A DNA stretch of 6,582 nt from an uncultured Allobaculum sp. (GTDB taxonomy: Bacteria; Bacillota_I; Bacilli_A; Erysipelotrichales; Erysipelotrichaceae). The notes below the pieces were generated by a model. The model did not search any database, had not been told where the DNA came from, and saw only the letters and a list, made by a program, of their open reading frames with translations. The translations under genes were made by a program, and so were the position numbers. Positions 1 to 4,815 of this stretch are shown here, one piece after another; positions within the stretch are counted from its first letter, which is position 1, and every line of letters starts with the position of its first letter. Location: NCBI GenBank assembly GCA_948467695.1, contig CAOKFJ010000108.1:1-6582 (forward strand). Reading direction: 5' to 3'.

Positions 1-83
1 GCTTCTTTCGAAGCCTGAAGCACAAGTTTGACATCATCAATTGAAGAAAAAGACAGACGTTTTTTGCTTGATTTACCAGCCAT
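1..83 (-). CDS. 5' end of an unrecognised gene (partial, runs off left edge)
   Basis: The ATG at 83-81 (minus strand) is preceded by an excellent ribosome binding site, AAAGGAG at about 91-97, with a spacing of about 7 bases. Only 27 codons are visible, reading MAGKSSKKRLSF followed by SSIDDVKLVLQASKE. The N-terminus is short, basic and serine/lysine-rich, then becomes amphipathic (probably helical). There is no signal peptide or membrane segment in the visible part. It starts 13 bases after the stop of the patatin-like gene, and its ribosome binding site overlaps that stop codon, so it is almost certainly the next gene of the malic enzyme/patatin transcription unit. I do not recognise the family, and 27 residues are too few to infer a function. 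Confidence 0.75.
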   Translation of the reverse strand, partial: MAGKSSKKRLSFSSIDDVKLVLQASKE

Positions 84-96
84 TTGAATCTCCTTT

Positions 97-1056
97 TCAG
101 ACTTGTTCTAACGTATTCTCTACCATATTGGCACAGAATTCAGTTTTTTCGCTCTTCGACGCATCATCTTTCGCTTTGTCGTCTTCGCGCATGCCGCGAG
201 TGAAAGCGATGATCTCATCCAGGCGTTCTTTTGTTTCGCTGACACCCAGCTCATACCAGGGACCAAGCTTTGCCGGGTCGGTCGTATAGCGGGTGATGTT
301 CATATCTTTCGAAGGGCGAAGCACTAATGCTCTTCCCTCGTCTTCGAGCTTGTCGATCAGATCCCACTGCTTCTGATAGTTGACGTGGCGCTGTTTGAGA
401 TTTTCCACAATCACCGGATCGCGGTAGATCATCTTCGCCAGCCACAGCTGCCATTTGGGTGCGGGTTTGCGGCGGTATCCTCTTTCCTTGGTGGAAAGAA
501 CCACGATCTTTTCGCATCCCGCGCGCAGAGCCTGTTCGACCGAAATCATATCCACCAGACCGGCATCAAAGTATTTTCGATCGTTCCACTTGTAAGGTTT
601 GGCCAGAAGCAGAAGCGCGCAGCTCGCTTTGATCAGCGTCATGTCTTTGTCGACATGCTCTTTTCCAAAGTATTCGACTTCATTGGATTCCATGTTGTAG
701 ACACCGATTTCCATATCCGTCGAAGAATTGACCAGCGCATCGAAATCAAGCGGTGCGTGGCTTTCAATATATTCATTCGTGGCTTCCAGACCAAACAGAC
801 CGCCTTCCTTGAACAGCGGACGCCAGCCGATGGCGTCTTTCTGTCCAGCCGCGTCGATGGATGTGACGCGAAGCCTGTCGATCTGTCTGGAAACATAGGA
901 GAGCAGAACTTCCGATCCGGACGAAATGCCGACCGAATACGGGAAGTAGATTTTATTTTCAAGCATGACCTGCAGCACGCCGGCGCTGTAGGCGATTTTC
1001 GTTCCGCCGCCTTCAACGACCAGACCGACGGAATAACGCGAATTTGAATCAGGCAT
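97..1056 (-). CDS. Patatin-like phospholipase / acyl hydrolase (YjjU-like group)
   Basis: This 319-residue protein has the three patatin landmarks. They are a glycine-rich oxyanion loop near the N-terminus (EGGGTK, residues 15-20), a GxSxG nucleophile elbow (GISSG, catalytic Ser45), and the partner aspartate in a DAG motif (Asp164). Patatins use a Ser-Asp dyad to hydrolyse acyl esters of phospholipids or other lipids; the actual substrate here is unknown. The C-terminal third (about 222-288: RHVNYQKQW, then LRPSK) resembles the tail of bacterial YjjU-type patatins. A charged lysine/aspartate-rich stretch ends the protein. There is no signal peptide, so it is probably cytosolic or peripherally membrane-associated. 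The oxyanion loop is atypical: the usual GGGxRG arginine-glycine is replaced by Lys-Ile. The start codon lies inside the end of malic enzyme (8-base overlap) with only a weak AAGG site, which suggests translational coupling. Confidence 0.9.
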   Translation of the reverse strand: MPDSNSRYSVGLVVEGGGTKIAYSAGVLQVMLENKIYFPYSVGISSGSEVLLSYVSRQIDRLRVTSIDAAGQKDAIGWRPLFKEGGLFGLEATNEYIESHAPLDFDALVNSSTDMEIGVYNMESNEVEYFGKEHVDKDMTLIKASCALLLLAKPYKWNDRKYFDAGLVDMISVEQALRAGCEKIVVLSTKERGYRRKPAPKWQLWLAKMIYRDPVIVENLKQRHVNYQKQWDLIDKLEDEGRALVLRPSKDMNITRYTTDPAKLGPWYELGVSETKERLDEIIAFTRGMREDDKAKDDASKSEKTEFCANMVENTLEQV

Positions 1057-2221
1057 TTCTTACACAGCCTTCTTCTTTAGCGCATTTTGCCACTGCTGCG
1101 GAAACAGCTTCGCGCACGCGCGGGTCGAGCGCGCTGACGATGACATAATCGTCGCGCAGTTCTTCCGGTTCAATCAGGGAAGCGAGCGCTTCGCAGGCGG
1201 CAAGTTTCATGCCCTCGGTAATGCGAAGAGCACCGGCATCAAGCGCGCCGCGGAAAAGCGCCGGGAAAACGAGAACGTTGTTGATCTGGTTGGCAAAGTC
1301 GCTTCGTCCGGTTCCGACAACACGGGCGCCGGCGGCTTTAGCTTTATTCGGTTCGATTTCCGGTACAGGGTTGGCCATGGCGAATACGATCGCATCGCTG
1401 TTCATCGAGCGGATCATCTCTTCATCGACCAGGTTTCCGGCGGATACACCGGTGAAGATATCGGCGCCTTTGAGCGCATCGGCAAGATTTCCGGTAAAGT
1501 TTTCCGGATTATATTTTTCCGCAAGTTCTTTCTGCTTGTCATTCATTGCCGTTTCAGCAGTGATGACACCAGCTTTGTCGCTCATGCGGATGTGCTTGAA
1601 GCCGTACTGTCCAAGCAGATCGGCAATTGCGCATCCGGCAGCGCCGGCGCCGGAGAAGACAACCTGAACGTCTTCCTTGTTTTTACCGACAAGTCTGAGC
1701 GCGTTGATCAGGGCGGAAAGAACAACACATGCTGTTCCATGCTGGTCGTCATGGAATACAGGAATGTTCATTCGCTCCTGAAGTTTCTTTTCAATATAGA
1801 AACAGTTGGGAGCTGCGATGTCTTCGAGGTTGATGCCGCCAAAAGACGGTTCAAGGGCAGCAACAATGTCCACGATTTTATCGGGATCCTGTTCGTTGAG
1901 AACGAGGGGAACCGCGTTGACTCCGCCATGTTCCTTGAACAGAATGCATTTTCCTTCCATAACCGGAAGACCGGCAAGACCGCCGATATTTCCAAGACCA
2001 AGGACAGCCGATCCATCCGAAACCACCGCGATCGTATTGCCGCGTCCGGTGTAGTCGAAACTTGTCATCGGGTCTTTTTCGATTTCAAGACATGGAGCCG
2101 CAACTCCCGGTGTGTAGGCGATCGCCAGATCATCGTGATCCTTCAGTCGGGGTTTAGAAACGATATCGATTTTGCCTTTCCACTCTTTATGAGCTTCAAG
2201 GGCTTTTTTTGCGTAGTCCAT
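1049..2221 (-). CDS. Malic enzyme, short bacterial type (oxaloacetate-decarboxylating malate dehydrogenase)
   Basis: This enzyme oxidatively decarboxylates malate to pyruvate and CO2 while reducing NAD(P)+. At 390 residues it matches single-domain bacterial malic enzymes such as Bacillus YtsJ and lacks the phosphotransacetylase-like tail of MaeB. Family landmarks are AYTPGV with catalytic Tyr36, EGKCILFKEHGG with the catalytic lysine candidate Lys91, FGGINLEDIAAP with metal ligands Glu133/Asp134, and PVFHDDQHGTA with Asp158/159. The Rossmann loop is GAGAAG (191-196), and AMANPVPEI lies at 281-289. NAD versus NADP preference cannot be read reliably. An in-frame ATG lies 20 codons upstream (2281), but it has no ribosome binding site and its added residues are family-atypical. 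The ATG at 2221 has AAAGGAG about 10 bases upstream and begins with the usual Ala-Leu-rich helix, so I choose it. It is the first gene of a probable three-gene operon. Confidence 0.95.
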   Translation of the reverse strand: MDYAKKALEAHKEWKGKIDIVSKPRLKDHDDLAIAYTPGVAAPCLEIEKDPMTSFDYTGRGNTIAVVSDGSAVLGLGNIGGLAGLPVMEGKCILFKEHGGVNAVPLVLNEQDPDKIVDIVAALEPSFGGINLEDIAAPNCFYIEKKLQERMNIPVFHDDQHGTACVVLSALINALRLVGKNKEDVQVVFSGAGAAGCAIADLLGQYGFKHIRMSDKAGVITAETAMNDKQKELAEKYNPENFTGNLADALKGADIFTGVSAGNLVDEEMIRSMNSDAIVFAMANPVPEIEPNKAKAAGARVVGTGRSDFANQINNVLVFPALFRGALDAGALRITEGMKLAACEALASLIEPEELRDDYVIVSALDPRVREAVSAAVAKCAKEEGCVRNA

Positions 2222-2290
2222 GTTCTCTCTTCTCCTTTGCTTCCTTCTTCTTGTCCAGTCTGCTCCCGTCCATTCATTCACCGAACATCG

Positions 2291-2378
2291 ATTGTATGCA
2301 GGCGTATGTGCATTTTGCGGGGGCTTTCATCCAGGCGCTGTCAATGCGCCGGATTTTCGTTCTGTTCTATTGTATGCA
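2291..2378 (-). repeat. Two direct copies of TGCATACAAT upstream of malic enzyme (possible operators)
   Basis: The minus strand carries TGCATACAAT at 2378-2369 and again at 2300-2291, start to start 78 bases apart. The first copy, extended by one base, is TTGCATACAA, a near-palindrome of the TTGnATnCAA form. GntR-family operators often look similar (the Bacillus GntR site has a TTGTATACAA core). Each copy also contains TACAAT, a passable -10 hexamer, but neither has a -35 match at 16-18 bases. The operator role is inference. The identical ten-base repeat is directly visible. Confidence 0.35.
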
Positions 2379-2426
2379 AGCTTCTTTTTTCGTTGGCTTT
2401 TTTTCGGAAATGCGCTTAAGAACAGC

Positions 2427-2457
2427 ATTTTAAACGGATTTGAAAACGGTTGCCCAA
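2427..2457 (-). promoter_or_regulatory. Weak candidate promoter for the malic enzyme operon
   Basis: On the minus strand TTGGGC (2457-2452) is followed after 19 bases by TAAAAT (2432-2427), a five-of-six match to the -10 consensus. The spacer is longer than ideal and the -35 matches only the TTG. It would give a leader of about 200 bases before the malic enzyme start. I found no better candidate in this gap, and read-through from pepT is an alternative. Confidence 0.25.
2440..2454 (+). promoter_or_regulatory. Near-match to a CcpA cre operator
   Basis: TTGAAAACGGTTGCC matches the relaxed cre consensus WTGNAANCGNWNNCW at every fixed position except the last base. It matches 12 of 14 positions of the stricter TGWAANCGNTNWCA form. 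It overlaps the spacer and -35 of the weak malic enzyme promoter candidate, a position where CcpA would repress. Such degenerate motifs occur by chance, so confidence is low. Confidence 0.25.
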
Positions 2458-2496
2458 AAGAAGCTGTATTTCTCGATGTTTTCGTGATTCACACAC

Positions 2497-2515
2497 GGCG
2501 CTGTTTGCGTGCGCC
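2497..2515. other. GC-rich stem-loop downstream of pepT
   Basis: GGCGC (2497-2501) and GCGCC (2511-2515) form a five-base stem around a nine-base loop. The stem extends by G-U and A-U pairs on the minus strand. Neither side is followed by a T-tract, so it is not a canonical intrinsic terminator. It lies 55-75 bases after the pepT stop and could stabilise the pepT mRNA 3' end. Confidence 0.3.
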
Positions 2516-2537
2516 ATATCAGAGACTCATGACAAGT

Positions 2538-2558
2538 CGCTGACTGACAGCGTTTTTT
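2538..2558 (+). terminator. Plus-strand intrinsic terminator-like hairpin beside the pepT 3' end
   Basis: CGCTG (2538-2542), loop ACTGA, CAGCG (2548-2552), then six T residues (2553-2558), reading on the plus strand. The stem is only five pairs but is mostly G-C and the T-run is uninterrupted. No convincing plus-strand gene lies upstream of it. On the minus strand the same hairpin is followed by ACTTGTC, a poor U-tract, so it would be a weak pepT terminator at best. Confidence 0.4.
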
Positions 2559-2570
2559 GAAAAACGAAGG

Positions 2571-3779
2571 CTATTTGCCTGCGCTTTTCGCTTTAAGCAT
2601 GTCGGTAATGACTTCCACCATTTTGTTCATTTTGTTGATGGACACAAACTCGTAGCGTCCGTGGAAGTTTCCGCCTCCGGTTCCAAGGTTTGGCGTAATC
2701 AGACCTTTCCATGTCAGCATCGCGCCGTCGGTTCCGCCGCGAATAGGCAGACTGTCGGGTTCGATGCCGCAGGCTTTCAGGGAATCTTTGGCGCGTTCAA
2801 CCGCTCTGGTATCCCCGTTCATCGCATCCGCAAGGTTGTAGTACTGGTCGCGGATTTCAAGCGTAAGGCAGTTATTGTACAGGCAGTTGACGGTTTCGGC
2901 GATTTTCTTCATCAGCTGTTTCTTTTCTTCGAAGCGCTGGCGGTTGTGGTCGCGGATGATGTAGGCAAGATGCGCGTGATCGCACTCGCCGGACATTTCA
3001 AGCAGATGGAAGAAGCCTTCTTCGCCCTCGGTGAATTCCGGACGCTCCCACTGCGGCAGGCGCGAGGCAAAATCAACCGCTACAGCCGCCGCGTTGATCA
3101 TCTGTCCTTTAGCAGAACCCGGATGAATTGCGCGTCCGCTGATATTGATCACTGCGGAAGCCGCGTTGAATGTCTGGTAGTCGACATTCTGGATTTCGCT
3201 TCCATCAAGTGTATAGGCATAGTCGACTTTGAAACGGTCAAGATCGAAGTTTTCAGTTCCGCGTCCGACTTCTTCATCCGGTGTGAACGCGATCATGATT
3301 TTTCCGTGAGGAGAATTCGATTTGATGATGCCTTCGATGGCTTCCATGATGATGGCGATGCCGGCTTTGTCATCCGCGCCAAGCAGTGTGTTTCCATCGG
3401 TCACGATGATGTCGTCGCCGATGACAGCCTGCAGTTCGGGGAAGGCATCGGCATCCATGGCGTACTGCTCATTGAGTTGAATGTTTCCGCCGTCATAGTG
3501 TTCAACGATTCTTGGACGAACGTCCTTGCCCGGCATTTCGGATGCGGTATCCATATGGGCGATCAGACCAATCGCATCGCCTGCGGCGTTGGCTTCGATT
3601 TCGCCATAGACGATTCCGTTGGGATCGAGTGCGGCATTGCTCACACCGATTTCCTTAAGCTCTTTTACCAGTTCCTGTGCCAGCACCAGCTGCTTGAGGG
3701 TGGATGGTGTGGTCGTGGAATGCTCATCGGACTGTGTATCAAACGATACATAATGAAGAAACTTGTCAATTACGCTCAT
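2571..3779 (-). CDS. pepT: Peptidase T (tripeptide aminopeptidase, M20 zinc metallopeptidase)
   Basis: PepT removes the N-terminal residue from tripeptides in the cytosol, the last stage of peptide use. The protein has 402 residues, close to the roughly 408 of enterobacterial PepT. All M20 dinuclear-site elements are present: AHMDTA (His75, Asp77), LLGADDKAG (bridging Asp136), TPDEEVGRG (catalytic Glu169, metal Glu170), TLDGSE (Asp192) and NFHGRYE (His373). The dimerisation-domain histidine is in RAIHPGSAKG (His219), and IRGGTDGA (347-354) supplies the substrate-binding arginine region. The ORF is open to an ATG at 3809, but the ATG at 3779 has GAGGTG five bases upstream and gives the classical MSVIDKFL start, so I choose it. 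It has its own promoter and a long structured leader. It is transcribed away from the small gene at 4171. Confidence 0.97.
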   Translation of the reverse strand: MSVIDKFLHYVSFDTQSDEHSTTTPSTLKQLVLAQELVKELKEIGVSNAALDPNGIVYGEIEANAAGDAIGLIAHMDTASEMPGKDVRPRIVEHYDGGNIQLNEQYAMDADAFPELQAVIGDDIIVTDGNTLLGADDKAGIAIIMEAIEGIIKSNSPHGKIMIAFTPDEEVGRGTENFDLDRFKVDYAYTLDGSEIQNVDYQTFNAASAVINISGRAIHPGSAKGQMINAAAVAVDFASRLPQWERPEFTEGEEGFFHLLEMSGECDHAHLAYIIRDHNRQRFEEKKQLMKKIAETVNCLYNNCLTLEIRDQYYNLADAMNGDTRAVERAKDSLKACGIEPDSLPIRGGTDGAMLTWKGLITPNLGTGGGNFHGRYEFVSINKMNKMVEVITDMLKAKSAGK

Positions 3780-3942
3780 ACTTGCACCTCTTTTCGGATG
3801 GCATTGCACGATGCCGTCCGCTCTTTTTCTTTATTCGTTGCCAATACGGATGCTCACGCTGACGCTAGACCTGATGGACAGGCAATCCTGCAAAGACAGA
3901 CACACGATCTTCGCGCATGGCGGCAGGCGAGGAAATCCGTAC
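3780..3942 (-). ncRNA. Predicted structured 5' leader RNA of pepT (possible cis-regulatory element)
   Basis: A TATAAT box at 3948-3953 predicts a start near 3942, leaving an untranslated leader of about 160 nt. The RNA would open with GUACGGAU (3942-3935), which pairs with AUCCGUAU (3851-3844). After a small internal loop, CUCGCCUG (3931-3924) pairs with CAGCGUGAG (3861-3853), with one bulge. Inside lies a hairpin AUGCGCGA-AGA-UCGUGUGU (3918-3900). CCUG at 3882-3879 can pair with either CAGG at 3890-3887 or CAGG at 3873-3870, so the two pairings are mutually exclusive. Several pairs are G-U on this strand and would be A-C on the other, which favours minus-strand RNA. A second stem-loop (3820-3795) ends five bases before GAGGTG. 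It matches no riboswitch or T-box I know; no T-box motif or attenuator U-tract is seen. Confidence 0.4.
3795..3832 (+). terminator. Plus-strand terminator-like hairpin just upstream of pepT
   Basis: CGGATGGCAT (3795-3804) pairs with ATGCCGTCCG (3811-3820) around a six-base loop. It forms a ten-pair stem with one T-G wobble on the plus strand, followed by CTCTTTTTCTTT. This looks like an intrinsic terminator for plus-strand (antisense to pepT) transcription. On the minus strand the wobble becomes a C-A mismatch and no U-tract follows. There the same sequence forms a hairpin directly 5' of the pepT ribosome binding site and could influence translation. Confidence 0.45.
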
Positions 3943-3947
3943 CTCAG

Positions 3948-3978
3948 ATTATAGCCCAAGTGTTCCAATCCTGATCAA
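3948..3978 (-). promoter_or_regulatory. Promoter of pepT
   Basis: A perfect -10 hexamer TATAAT lies at 3953-3948 on the minus strand. The best -35 candidate is TTGATC (3978-3973) at a long 19-base spacing, so the -35 is weak. The predicted start falls near 3942, at the first base of the leader's closing helix. Confidence 0.5.
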
Positions 3979-4158
3979 TTACCTTCTTTTGTCCTTTGAA
4001 ACATATCCAAAATCGTCAAGATTCGAAAATTTGTCCGTCACGACTCGCACAAAATCTGTGATTCTGCCTTATCTCCCATGGAATTGTATTTTTAGCGTGA
4101 TGTGAGATTTTTAAAAATTTCTGTTTCTTTGCCTTAGCCCGGCTGCTATGCTGCTTTT
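3979..4158. other. Rest of the pepT / small-gene divergent intergenic region
   Basis: This AT-richer stretch separates the pepT promoter from the plus-strand gene at 4171. It holds a perfect 12-base palindrome ATTTTTAAAAAT (4107-4118). A TGCTATGCT sequence at 4144-4152 resembles an extended -10, but it would place the start on top of the ribosome binding site, so I do not call it a promoter. No coding sequence or recognised RNA is evident. The promoter for the 4171 gene must lie here but I cannot place it. Confidence 0.4.
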
Positions 4159-4170
4159 GAGGTGATTGTC

Positions 4171-4563
4171 ATGGTCCGTCTGCATAAACCCTATCAAACA
4201 AAGCACTGCACCATCTGGACACCCGACGCGCTTGCCGCCCAGGTTGTCTGCATGTATCTGTTTGAAGGTCTCAGCGTAAAGGATATCGAAGAGCGTCTGC
4301 TTGGAACCAAAACAGAACAAAGCGGCTTTCTCGCCAAAGTTATTCTCAATTACTACGGCATCGACACATCAAAAGAATCCGAAAACCGCGGCATCTACCA
4401 CGGACACTCCATTGAAGACGTCTGTCACGAACTGCGAAAAAGCAACGATCGCGCCAATCTTATTCTGGCAAGACTTCTTGCAAAAGAGATTCTCTACGGA
4501 TACCCGAAATCCTTTGAAGAACAGCCCAAAACCGTGCGCAACAGCACTCAGTCTGCCTCTTGA
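4171..4563 (+). CDS. Small protein of unknown function with a helix-turn-helix-like segment
   Basis: This 130-residue protein is not one I recognise. The ATG at 4171 has GAGGTG six bases upstream. An upstream in-frame GTG (4162) lies within that site, so it is not the start. Residues about 18-64 (PDALAAQVV, then YLFEGLSVKDIEERLLG, then ILNYYGI) look like a compact helical domain with a helix-turn-helix flavour. A second helical part follows (GHSIEDVCHEL, then NLILARLLAKEILYG, 79-110). The C-terminus is polar and probably disordered. There is no signal peptide or membrane span. It is the only plus-strand gene, divergent from pepT and convergent with ppaC, with its own downstream terminator, so it is monocistronic. 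DNA binding is only a guess from the helical pattern. The ribosome binding site, stop and terminator placement support its being a real gene. Confidence 0.7.
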   Translation: MVRLHKPYQTKHCTIWTPDALAAQVVCMYLFEGLSVKDIEERLLGTKTEQSGFLAKVILNYYGIDTSKESENRGIYHGHSIEDVCHELRKSNDRANLILARLLAKEILYGYPKSFEEQPKTVRNSTQSAS

Positions 4564-4695
4564 AAAGCAAAAAGCGTCCCGGCTGAATAATGTCGGCATT
4601 GATTTTGAGAACCTGCCCTTGACGAGCGCTCCGTTTTAGATGAACACCCGGTCTTCGTCGTTCATTTCCAAACCATTAAATCCCGCAGAAACATC

Positions 4696-4743
4696 AATGC
4701 TCCAGCCAGTGCATCTGACACATGGCTGGAGCATTTGTTTTGT
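4696..4743 (+). terminator. Strong intrinsic terminator between the convergent genes
   Basis: AATGCTCCAGCCA (4696-4708) and TGGCTGGAGCATT (4723-4735) form a perfect 13-pair stem around a 14-base loop, followed by TTTGTTTTGTG. The U-rich side favours the plus-strand gene, whose stop is about 130 bases upstream. The minus-strand side (GATGTTTCTG) is less U-rich but the hairpin may also end ppaC transcripts, which finish about 70 bases away. The sequence between 4564 and 4695 holds no gene I can support. Confidence 0.85.
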
Positions 4744-4815
4744 GTATTCAGCGAACGGTTTCAGACAGAGAACTGTATCCGTCCTTTGTGTGATACGAGC
4801 GATGGAACCGACGAC

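Larger units (their letters stand above)
2222..2570. other. 349-base intergenic region between pepT and malic enzyme
   Basis: Both flanking genes are on the minus strand, so this stretch should hold the end of the pepT transcript and the control region of the malic enzyme operon. I see no credible coding sequence. It contains a plus-strand terminator-like hairpin (2538-2558), a GC-rich stem-loop (2497-2515), a weak minus-strand promoter candidate (2427-2457) overlapped by a near-cre sequence (2440-2454), and two copies of TGCATACAAT (minus strand; 2369-2378 and 2291-2300). The last 40 bases before the malic enzyme start are purine-rich on the minus strand and carry its ribosome binding site. 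There is no obvious minus-strand intrinsic terminator after pepT, so read-through from pepT is possible. Confidence 0.6.

Noticed and set aside
385..1047. Plus-strand open frame of 220 codons opposite the patatin gene
   Set aside because: It is a shadow of the patatin-like gene, without a ribosome binding site or recognisable features.
2220..2543. Plus-strand frame of 107 codons with a signal-peptide-like start, ending within the 2538-2558 terminator
   Set aside because: It is tempting because of the hydrophobic N-terminus and adjacent terminator. However, it has no ribosome binding site, its start overlaps the malic enzyme start codon head-on, and the rest looks like translated non-coding DNA.
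2661..3974. Long plus-strand open frame (437 codons) opposite pepT
   Set aside because: It is entirely antisense to a clear peptidase T with all catalytic motifs. The translation has no recognisable domain and there is no ribosome binding site, so it is a codon-bias shadow.
3763..4105. Short plus-strand frames (TTG at 3763; ATG at 3917) in the pepT divergent region
   Set aside because: There is no ribosome binding site. They overlap the pepT leader and promoter, and their composition is not protein-like.
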